Shown here: in pieces, positions 30,740 to 40,057 of the stretch | Numbering within the stretch: the first letter of the stretch is position 1 | How the letters are laid out: every line of letters starts with the position of its first letter | Assembly: GCA_963989245.1 (NCBI GenBank) | Contig: OZ022345.1 | Coordinates: 29,703,112 to 29,767,111 of the forward strand | Origin: Nansenia antarctica | Lineage: Eukaryota; Chordata; Actinopteri; Argentiniformes; Microstomatidae | Length of the DNA: 64,000 nucleotides | Direction: 5' to 3' | Program-made: the position numbers and the translations under genes | The notes under the pieces: model-generated | Database searches by the model: none | Seen by the model: only the letters and a program-made list of their open reading frames with translations | What the model was told of the DNA's origin: nothing

Positions 30740-33304
30740 ATGGATGTTTTTGAGGAGTTTGTGGCAGCTCCGTCGGTCGATGGATTGTTACAGTTAACGA
30801 AGGAACAACTGTGGAAGGTTGTGGAACATTATGAGGTTAAGCTTGAGGTGGTGAAAGGCCGAGCAAAGAAACAGGACGTAGTGGAGGCTTTACAGACTAC
30901 GTTAATTAATAGGGGCATACTAAAGGGTAAATTGTCTGTCCCTAAAATATCCGTTGGGGTTGCATCTGGGTCCACTGAGTTAACATTTGATCAACAGAAG
31001 GAATTGTTAGCATTACAGATGGAATCACAGACGCGAGAGCGTGAATTTCAGATGCAAGAGCGTGAATTTCAGACGCGAGAGCAGACGCGAGAGCGTGAGT
31101 TTCAGGCACAAGAGCGTGCGAGGGACAGGGAATTGGAGTTGGATAAATTAGCTCTTGAACGGGAGCGCCTTAGGTTGATTGCTGAGGGAAAGTTATCTGA
31201 CGGTGGAGGTGGCGATTCGAGTAATTCAAAGAGGGATAATATGTCTGTCATGGTTAGACTGTTGCCAAAGTTTAATGAAAAAGATCCTGATGTATTCTTT
31301 TCACTGTTTGAGAGTGTTGCCGACGATAGGGACTGGTCTACTTCAGACCGCACCGCATTACTACAGAGTGTGCTTATTGGCCGAGCTCAGGAAGCTTATA
31401 TTGCTCTTAATGGTAGAGAGAGGAAAGATTATGATACAGTTAAGGCCGCTATCCTTAGGGCTTATGAACTTGTTCCTGAAGCTTACAGACAGCGGTTTAG
31501 ACAATGGAAGAAACATGACAAACAAACTCATGTTGAGGTTGTAAGAGAACTAACCAGCCATTTCAATCGTTGGTGCGTGGCGGTAGAGGTGAATACTCTG
31601 GAGGATCTGGCAAATTTGATTATTCTGGAACAGTTTAAAACCATTGTCCCTGATCGCATTGCCACTTACGTTAACGAACACAAGGTGAAAACAGCAGGTC
31701 AAGCCGCGGTGTTGGCAGATGAATTTGTACTGACTAATAAGAGTCAGTTTGGTGAACATCGTTTTCGTAGCGAGGGGAGCCGTAGACATAATCCGAACGT
31801 GACTGACCTATTGGTAAATCGTACACAATTCCCTAACGAAGGTCCTGGTTATTCTGTCCCCTTTTCAAGGTCGGAGCATGGCAGTCAGAGTAGAGTAGAT
31901 CCTAACTCGACATGCAATTATTGCCTTGAGAAGGGTCACTGGAAACAGGAGTGTCCTGTCCTAAAAGGAAAGAAAACCTACAGTGGGAAGGGGGGCTCTG
32001 TTAGACCGTTGGCTCTTGCAGTGCATGCTTGTGGGGCAGGAGTAAGAGTGTCTGGGGTTGCCGAGGGGTCTCCCTTTAAACCAGGGGTGATGGCATCCTC
32101 AGTATCCAGCCCACCTGCGGCTACTGAGTTGGCGGGGGCACTACAGGGCTCTGCCTCCATACAGATTAGCGAGGAGGATCCTGATTTTGGTCCGTTTATT
32201 ACTACAGGTTTCGTTTCTCTGGTGGGTAGCCCACAGAAAGTGCCTGTCCAGATACTTCGTGATACGGGGGCTTCAGAATCTTTTATATTGGAATCGGTTT
32301 TAACATTCTCTCAGGAGTCAAGTGTGGGGACCAGCGTTTTGATTAGAGGGATGGGGATGCAGACTTTGTCTGTCCCCTTGCATGAAATTGAGCTTTGCTC
32401 TGATCTGGTCCAGGGGGTAGTGACCATTGGTGTTCGACCCTCTCTGCCTGTGGTGGGTGTGGCAGTCATTTTAGGAAATAACCTGGCTGGAGGAAGAGTG
32501 TGGAGTGATGTGCCCCCACCTCTGGTAGTTAGTTCTGGGTTTACACGACCAACAGGACCCGACCTAAGTGTGAAGGAGTTTCCTGAGGTTTTTACTGCCT
32601 GCGCCATGACTCGTGCTATGAGTTGCATGGACCCTAAAATTGATGATGGTAAAGAGTCTGATAAGTTCACTCCTGACAATTCTGTTTTTCAGTTTCCTGA
32701 CCTGCCGCCGCCTTTGTCTCGGAGTGAGTTGATTTTAGCCCAACAGGAGGATCCTGAGCTGAAGCTACTGCTCAGTGGGATTCAGCCTAAGAATGAGCTG
32801 GAGAGCTCTGAAAGTGGTTGTTTTCTCTTGGAGGATGTGTTGGTTCGTCGGTGGCTTCCTCATGATGATTGTTCTGTGAGTGACCCAGTTTTCCAGGCAG
32901 GATTTACTGGTCCCTACTCTGTTGTACGACAGGTGTCCGAACGGAATTGTTTGATCGATACTCCTAACCGTGGAGAGTTTACACAACTTTGTCACCTGAG
33001 CTTATCAAAATGTTATTATTCTCGTTCACCTAGGTCCGGAGTAGATACGGTCTTGGAGGTGAAGCCGGTTGTGTTGACCACAGTGAACGAGGGGTCTCCA
33101 TCTCCATCCACTCCTGTGGTGGCAGCAGGGTGGGAGGAGGATGTGAGTGGGCCTGGAGTTTGGTTATGGTTTGGTTATGGTTTGGTTACTGTTTGGTTAC
33201 TGTTTGGGTTCTGTTTGGCACTGGTTTGGGCTCTGCAGCACTTTGATGTTATGTGGGAGGGGGGTCCCATCCAGTGGTCGTTTGTTAAGATCATAACCCC
33301 CTGA
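30740..33304 (+). CDS. Gag-protease-integrase-tail fusion of the Gmr1-like element
   Basis: 854 codons without interruption. Residues about 85-150 form a highly charged coiled coil of repeated EREFQ units. Residues about 170-330 are a helical capsid (LLPKFNEKDPDVFFSLFE onwards) like the Gag from which SCAN domains derive. A CCHC knuckle (CNYCLEKGHWKQEC) sits near 391 and the protease triad LRDTGAS near 507. After a linker with ELILAQQEDPELK and CFLLEDVLVRRW, the segment that normally precedes the integrase zinc module, the frame jumps into an integrase GPY/F module (FTGPYSVV, about 722). No HHCC, DDE core or RT is present. The end carries about 26 hydrophobic residues (about 804-834) resembling a membrane segment. 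Integrase directly after protease is the Gmr1 order. Confidence 0.85.
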   Translation: MDVFEEFVAAPSVDGLLQLTKEQLWKVVEHYEVKLEVVKGRAKKQDVVEALQTTLINRGILKGKLSVPKISVGVASGSTELTFDQQKELLALQMESQTREREFQMQEREFQTREQTREREFQAQERARDRELELDKLALERERLRLIAEGKLSDGGGGDSSNSKRDNMSVMVRLLPKFNEKDPDVFFSLFESVADDRDWSTSDRTALLQSVLIGRAQEAYIALNGRERKDYDTVKAAILRAYELVPEAYRQRFRQWKKHDKQTHVEVVRELTSHFNRWCVAVEVNTLEDLANLIILEQFKTIVPDRIATYVNEHKVKTAGQAAVLADEFVLTNKSQFGEHRFRSEGSRRHNPNVTDLLVNRTQFPNEGPGYSVPFSRSEHGSQSRVDPNSTCNYCLEKGHWKQECPVLKGKKTYSGKGGSVRPLALAVHACGAGVRVSGVAEGSPFKPGVMASSVSSPPAATELAGALQGSASIQISEEDPDFGPFITTGFVSLVGSPQKVPVQILRDTGASESFILESVLTFSQESSVGTSVLIRGMGMQTLSVPLHEIELCSDLVQGVVTIGVRPSLPVVGVAVILGNNLAGGRVWSDVPPPLVVSSGFTRPTGPDLSVKEFPEVFTACAMTRAMSCMDPKIDDGKESDKFTPDNSVFQFPDLPPPLSRSELILAQQEDPELKLLLSGIQPKNELESSESGCFLLEDVLVRRWLPHDDCSVSDPVFQAGFTGPYSVVRQVSERNCLIDTPNRGEFTQLCHLSLSKCYYSRSPRSGVDTVLEVKPVVLTTVNEGSPSPSTPVVAAGWEEDVSGPGVWLWFGYGLVTVWLLFGFCLALVWALQHFDVMWEGGPIQWSFVKIITP

Positions 33305-33612
33305 CCTTTTTGCATTCTTTGCAGAGTCCGAGCCAGCGCCTTTCCAGGTGAATCAATGCTGCCGGTCTAAAACTCTTGTCTCTAATCTCTCTTTCTCTTG
33401 CTCCTCCCTCCTTAAATAGAGCTTTTCCAGGTACCAGGAATTGCTGGAGGGTGGGCAGGTTGTAGGGGAGGTTGGGATTTGACGTTTAGGCTGTGTGGCA
33501 GAGATCACCGTTTTTTGTTGCCATAAACTCTTGTTATTATTTGTATTATTTGTAATCTGGGAAACAAATTAGCAGAGACCTTTTTAGTAGGCCTCTGTTT
33601 TAAGGGGGGGGA

Positions 33613-33917
33613 TGTGACGATCCACACTGGTACCACCAGTGGGCGCCAAACATCTATTGTCTTGTTGACCCTCTCTCTTGGTTCCTGATGGGCACAGGTG
33701 AAGGTGATCATCCTGATTGTCCCAGGAACTTTAAGAGGGGGTCAAATTGATGGACTCGCTCTCTTCCTTGTCGACCAGCAGCCTTTTTGTTTGTTGTTAC
33801 TATTTACTTTATCATTATTTCCATTTAACATCTTATTCTTTAATAAATCTCCTATTATTGTTCTCCATGTGTCGTCTCCCTTTTTGTCACCTTGTCCTGA
33901 GCCAGGCAAGCGTAACA
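33613..33917 (+). repeat. 3' LTR of the Gmr1-like element
   Basis: 305 bp, no difference from the 5' LTR detected by eye. Confidence 0.93.
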
Positions 33918-34228
33918 CTCCTGAAGACCTCCATCTCTTCAGGCTACACTTTAACTGTCCCTCCTGAAGACCTCCATCTCTTCAGACCACACCTTAACTG
34001 TCCCTCCTAAAGACCTCCATCTCTTCAGGCTACACCTTGACTGTCCCTCCTGAAGACCTCCATCTCTTTAGGCTACACCTTAACTGTCCCTCCTAAAGAC
34101 CTCCATCTCTTTAGGCTACACCTTAACTGTCCCTCCTAAAGACCTCCATCTTTTCAGGCTACATCTTAACTGTCCCTCCTGAAGACCTCCATCTCTTCAG
34201 GCTACACCTTAACTGTCCCTCCTGAAAC
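33918..34228. repeat. 41-43-bp minisatellite, right part
   Basis: Continuation of the L2-derived array at 29530-29723 after the LTR element. Confidence 0.9.
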
Positions 34229-34635
34229 CTCTCCGTCCCCTCTACCCCCCTGTACAGTTTCTCTGTGTTCGAAATGGCATACTAGCATGCTGCATACTCA
34301 ATGAGTATATACTGCATAGGCTTCTGCCTACTAAATTCATAATAAGTATGCCAATACCAGTGGACTGTTCAAACTGAAGTCACATCTCAGTATCCCAGAA
34401 TGCATTTCACACCGGCCAGCAGCGGGAATTTTAAACCTCCATGGGCTAAAAAACGTTGTAATTTTGGCTCTACACGTGGTTAACATGTCATTTTATTAAG
34501 TTTTAATATGTTTTCAGGAGAGAAAATAAGAACGTATATTCTCAAAATGTGGCCAGTTTATATATCTGATCTGACGTTTGTTTTCCACTTCTGAAGGCTA
34601 ACTTTCGCTGGCTACGTTACGCTGCTTAGATACCT
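34229..34635. other. Unassigned; repeat-like start
   Basis: TGTTCGAAATGGCATACTAG at 34267 onward looks like a dispersed fish repeat with ACTCAATGAGTATATACTGC. No coding sequence or clean element ends. Confidence 0.3.
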
Positions 34636-35437
34636 TTACTGCAGGGTTACCTTAGTTACTGTTACCTTAGTTACTGCGGGGTTACCTTAGTTTCTGCAGG
34701 GTTACCTTAGTTATTGCGGGGTTACCTTAGTTACTGCAGGGTTACCTTAGTTACTGCAGGGTTACCTTAGTTACTGTGGGGTTACCTTAGTTACTGCGGG
34801 GTTACCTTAGTTACTGCGGGGTTACCTTAGTTACTGTGGGGTTACCTTAGTTACTGCAGCGTTACCTTAGTTACTGCAGGGTTACCTTAGTTACTGCAGG
34901 GTTACCTTAGTTACTGTGGGGTTACCTTAGTTACTGCAGCGTTACCTTAGTTACTGCAGGGTTACCTTAGTTACTGCAGGGTTACCTTAGTTACTGCAGG
35001 GTTACCTTAGTTACTGCGGTATTACCTTAGTTACTGTTACCTTAGTTACTGCAGGGTTACCTTAGTTACTGCAGGGTTACCTTAGTTACTGTTACCTTAG
35101 TTACTGCAGGGTTACCTTAGTTACTGCAGGGTTACCTTAGTTACTGTTACCTTAGTTACTGCAGGGTTACCTTAATTACTGTGGGGTTACCTTAGTTACT
35201 GTTACCTTAGTTACTGCAGGGTTACCTTAGTTACTGTGGGGTTACCTTAGTTACTGCAGCGTTACCTTAGTTACTGTTACCTTAGTTACTGCAGGGTTAC
35301 CTTAGTTACTGCAGGGTTACCGTAGTTACTGTTAACTTAGTTACTGCAGGGTTACCTTAGTTACTGTTACCTTAGTTACTGCAGGGTTACCTTAGTTTCT
35401 GTTACCTTAGTTAGTGCAGGGTTACCTTAGTTACTGC
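34636..35437. repeat. 20-bp/15-bp minisatellite
   Basis: About 40 units of GTTACCTTAGTTACTGCAGG (20 bp) mixed with the shortened form TTACCTTAGTTACTG (15 bp). Variants at the CAGG/TGGG/CAGC positions are distributed in blocks, suggesting higher-order duplication. Confidence 0.95.
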
Positions 35438-36168
35438 GGGGTTCGACAGAAACGTCGGAACAAATAGCTAAACAAGTTGTAAAATGATTTAGGGGCCAAT
35501 ATCTTTAGCTAGCTAAAGAAAGCGTACTATATTGTTGTCTTAGCAGTTGGTAAAAGAACAGGATTAAAATAAATATATATGAGCAATAACATAGTGGGCT
35601 TGCTACAGCAAGGGGGTTGAGGAGAACAATTTGGAGAACAATTTGGAGGATTGGATGTTGGATTGGTAGCAGGAAGCTTTAGCAGCTGATGCAGAGGAGG
35701 TGTAGTTGAGGAGGAGAGAGAGAGAGAGAGAGGGGTTGAGGTTATGACGGGATTTTATTCATCCAACAACAACGGCAATCAGAACATATCTGTTTCAGTC
35801 ATTCTTCTGCTTATTCCCAACGTGAAGCACAATATCTACATAATTTAAATAAATACAAAATAGCACCTCTCAAGGATTTTCAAGCACCTTTCAAGGACTT
35901 TCAAGACTAAATTCCCTCAAATTCAAGGACCCAACATGACATAGTTTGTCAACTAGACAGAACTAGTTGACGAGCTAATATATTTGAATATATATATTAT
36001 TTTTAGGGAGAGAGAGAGGAATTCAAGCAAGGAATTTCAATGACCCATGTCTATTTTCAAAAACTTTTTAAGACCTTGATTTCTTTTTCTCAAATTCACA
36101 AACTTTCAAAGATTTCAAGGACCGGTGGGAACCCTGCCCTCTAGTCTAACTGGGGTACAGTAACCAGG
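35438..36168. other. Region 3' of bbs12 with a hAT-like end
   Basis: Contains an (AG)n tract at 35710-35735 and several imperfect CAAGGACTTTCAAG-type units. It has a terminus at about 36137 that reads CAGGGTTCCCACCGGTCCTTG on the minus strand, typical of a hAT end. The other end was not located. No gene other than the bbs12 3' end. Confidence 0.4.
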
Positions 36169-37108
36169 TCAGAGGGTCAGGTCATGTGACCAGGCGGAGG
36201 TGAGGTCATGTGACCAGGCGGAGGTGGAGGTGGGGTCCAGGCCTGTGACGATCTCCGTGTCCGTCTGCAGCACCAGCAGCACCAGGTCCATCGCCCTCCT
36301 CCACACCTCCACCTTCACCTGCAGGTTGTCAAACACCCTCCCTCCCCCCTCCTGCCCCTCCCCCTCCCCCTCCTCCTCCCCCCCTCCCCCCTCCTCCTCC
36401 TCCCCCTCCCGCAAGCGTCTCAACTGCAGGCTGACCCTGGCCCGGGCGGCCATCTTGGAGCACCGTCCGCTGTTCTCCATCACCGTGGAGACAAAGTCCG
36501 TCCATCCCTCTATCATCAGCTGGAACACCGTGGCCCTGTAGAGGGCTGCTCCCTCCCCTCCTCCTCCTCTCCTCCCCCTCTCCTCCTCCTCTACGCGTCT
36601 GGTCAGGTGATGTATGCAGAGCGTCTCTGTGGCTCCTCCCCCAGGCAGCAGACGCCCGTCCCGCAGCGCGTGGTCGAGCCGGTGGACACACCCCCAGAAC
36701 CGCTCCTCCGCGGCCTGTAGCCCCGCCTCCACCGGGCAGGTGAGGACTGCCGTGACCAGGCGGGAGCCCCCCCCCGCCTCCAGCCTGACCGCCAGCCCGC
36801 CCCCTCCCTCCCCTCCCCCCCCAGGACACCCGCTCCACACCCCCACCCCCGCCCCCCCCCCCACGCAGCGCCCGGTCAGCTGGGAGGCGTAGCAGACGGG
36901 CACCGCCCCCGTGGCGTCCGCGAACTCCCTCAGAACGGCCGCCCCGATCCCGTCCAACACCAGAATCCGCCGACTCGCGGCCCGCTGGGTCAGGCTCTCG
37001 CTGGCCACGCCCCTCGCCAGCACCAGGCCCACGCCCAGGCTCTGCAGGGCGCTCAGGACCTCCTCCGTCCACGCGTCCTCCCGGCCGCCCGCAGGGTCCA
37101 CCTCCACT
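36169..37108 (-). CDS. bbs12: bbs12 coding exon 3
   Basis: 940 bp from the acceptor cgtcccccag to a TGA at 36171-36169. It encodes VEVDPAGGREDAWTEEVLSA, a chaperonin-like GGGATETL loop, a variable Glu/Gly tract coded by GGA-rich repeats at 36340-36410, and the family C-terminus. The extreme C-terminus repeats SAWSHDLT from a short tandem duplication. Confidence 0.85.
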
Positions 37109-40022
37109 CTGGGGGACGAGAACACACAACCTTCTCACTCTGGGTCAGAACACACAACCTTCTCACTCTGGGTCAGAACACACAACCTTCTCACTCTGGG
37201 TCAGAACACACAACCTTCTCACTCTGGGTCAGAACACACAACCTTCTCACTCTGGGGGACAAGAACACACAACCTTCTCACTCTGGGTCAGAACACTCAA
37301 CCTTCTCACTCTGGGTCAGAACACACAACCTTCTCACTCTGGGTCAGAACACACAACCTTCTCACTCTGGGACAGAACACACAACCTTCTCACTCTGGGG
37401 GACAAGAACACACAACCTTCTCACTCTGGGTCAGAACACACAACCTTCTCACTCTGGGTGTCATGGATGCTGTTTGTTTTGTGTTTGGCCTCTGCTTGCT
37501 GCCCTCTGCAGGTTGGAGAACAATCAGCTGGTCTCATTAGGCCTGACCAGCTACACCTGCTGATGGCTTCAGTGGCTGCAAACATAAGCCCTGCTTCTTC
37601 AGTCCTGCTGCCCTTCTTGCTCTCCACGCTCACTATTCTGTTTTGTTGTGGCTTTTTGTGGAATATCCGGGAGGCCAAGGCAGACCACAGAGAGAAGATT
37701 GAGGAATGCTTCCTGAGCAACGACTCCAGGCGGGTGTGGCAGGGCGTTCAGCACATGACAAACTTCAGAGCCAACAGGCTCACAGCTGCGGAGGACGACC
37801 CCCTGCTGGCGGAAAAGCTGAACTCCTTCTACGCCCGGTTCGACGAGGGGCGAACGGAGGTAACCACAACACAAACACCACTCTCTCCAGCTCTCAGCAG
37901 CCTCACCCTCACAGAGCATGAAGTGAAACGCGTGCTGAAGGCGGTGGACCCCAGGAAAGCCTCAGGGCCGGATGGCGTCCTGGGACGGGTGCTGAGGGAC
38001 TGCGCCGACCAGCTGGCCGGGGTTTTCACCAACATCTTCAACCAGTCCCTGTCCCAGGCCACCATCCCACCCTGCATGAAAACCTCAACTATCATCCCAG
38101 TCCCGAAGAAAAGCACGGTGAGCTGCCTAAACGACTACCGCCCGGTGGCACTCACACCAATCATCATGAAGTGCTTCGAGAAACTAGTCCGGGCCCACAT
38201 AGTCACACGCCTCCCGCCCAACCTGGATCCATACCAGTTCGCCTACAGAGCCCACAGGTCCACAGAGGACGCCATCGCGACGACTCTCCACTCCACTCTA
38301 TCCCACCTGGAGAGGGGGAACAGCTACGCGAGACTGCTCCTTGTGGACTTCAGCTCTGCCTTCAACACCATCCTTCCAGACAGGCTAGTGACCAAACTAC
38401 TAGACCTGGGACTATCACACTCTATATGTGCATGGATCAAGGACTTCCTGTCTGACCGCCCCCAGAGGGTGCGGGTGGGCTCCCACACCTCCACAGCCCT
38501 CAGACTCAGCACTGGGTCCCCCCAGGGCTGCGTGCTAAGCCCCATCCTCTACAACCGTTATACCTACGACTTCACCCCCGTCCACCCCAGCAACTCCATC
38601 GTAAAGTTTGCAGACGACACCACCGTGGTGGGCTGCATCTCGGGGGGGGGACGAGGCGGCGTACAGGGATGAGGTGGAGCAGCTGGGCAAGCTGTGCAAG
38701 GTTAACAACCTGCTGCTGAACCAGTCAAAGACCCAGGAAATCATCGTGGACTTCAGGAGGAAAAAATCTGAGGTCCAGCCCCTGCTCGTCGATGGAGGGA
38801 GCGTGGAGAGAGTCTCAAACCTCAGATTCCTGGGGGTGCACATACAGGATGACCTGTCCTGGAAGATCAACACAGCAGCCATCATCAAGAAGGCACAACA
38901 GCGGCTCTACTTCCTGAGAGTCCTCAGGAAAGACCACATCGGACAGGAGATGCTTGTGACCTTCTACCGCTGCGCAGTGGAGAGCATCCTCACCTACTGC
39001 ATCTGCGTGTGGTTCTCCAGCTGCACAGCCGCAGAGAGGAATGCGCTACAGAGAGTCGTGAGATCGGCCCAGAAGATCACCGGCGCCCCCCTCCCCTCTC
39101 TGGAAGAGCTGTACAACACACGCTGCCTCAGGAAGGCCTCCAAGATCTCCAGAGACCCATCCCACCCTGGGTACGAACACTTTGCTCGGCTGCCCATCGG
39201 ACAGGCGGTTCAGGACCATGTTCGCAAGGACAAACAGACTGAAGCTCAGCTTCTACCCCAGGGCCATTCAGGCCCTGAACACAGCAAAGACCTAGGTTCT
39301 AGGCCCTGGACAATCTAGACAATTTGATGGCAGCTACTAGATTGAAATCAAGTGCAACACTGAAACACAACTGTGAACATTTCAAACCTGCAAACTGCGA
39401 CACTTGACAATGAATGTGCAATAACACTATGTGCAATATGACAACCCTCGGGTACATAAGGTTCAGAGATAGGAAATGTTAGAATAGGTATAGCATAGCA
39501 TAGAGTACAGCACAGTGTTTTATTTGTATAGCATACAGTAGTATAGTGGATAGTGTACATAGCCTTTATTTATGTAAACCAGCTCTTTTCCCTTCTTGTT
39601 TTTAGTTTTTTTTTTCCTAGCACCAGGGGAGCCCCCCCTCCCAAATTTCGTTGTTTGGTACCTGTACTATATCAATGACAATAAAGACCATTCATTCATT
39701 CATTCATATTTGGTTTACACTGACAACATGGCTTTCACTACATATTCCACTCATCCATACATACATACACCACTGATATACTGATTGACACACTCCATTT
39801 AATTTATGTTAAACAGTTACTTTGAATCAGAACACACAACCTTCTCACTCTGGGTCAGAACACTCAACCTTCTCACTCTGGGTCAGAACACACAACCTTC
39901 TCACTCTGGGTCAGAACACACAACCTTCTCACTCTGGGTCAGAACACACAACCTTCTCACTCACAGAATCACAGAACCGTGTGGATTGTAGATAGAGAAA
40001 TAACAGATGTTATTATCACTCA

Positions 40023-40057
<35 letters not shown>

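Larger units (their letters stand above)
29724..33917 (+). mobile_element. Very young Gmr1-like LTR retrotransposon, non-autonomous
   Basis: 305-bp LTRs (29724-30028; 33613-33917) appear identical by eye. The target duplication CTCCT is exact (29719-29723; 33918-33922). The primer site TGGGTGCTCGTCCGGGA (30032-30048) resembles the complement of a tRNA-Pro 3' end. A polypurine tract AAGGGGGGGGA lies at 33602-33612. A 700-bp leader precedes a single 854-codon frame that lacks reverse transcriptase, RNase H and the integrase core. Confidence 0.94.

Noticed and set aside
34636..35437. Interstitial telomeric repeat
   Set aside because: The unit is TTACCTTAGTTACTG, not TTAGGG, and is 15-20 bp long.
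36329..37138. Second long minus-strand frame, Arg/Gly-rich
   Set aside because: Shadow of bbs12 exon 3 caused by high GC content; only the other frame has family motifs and fits the splice sites.
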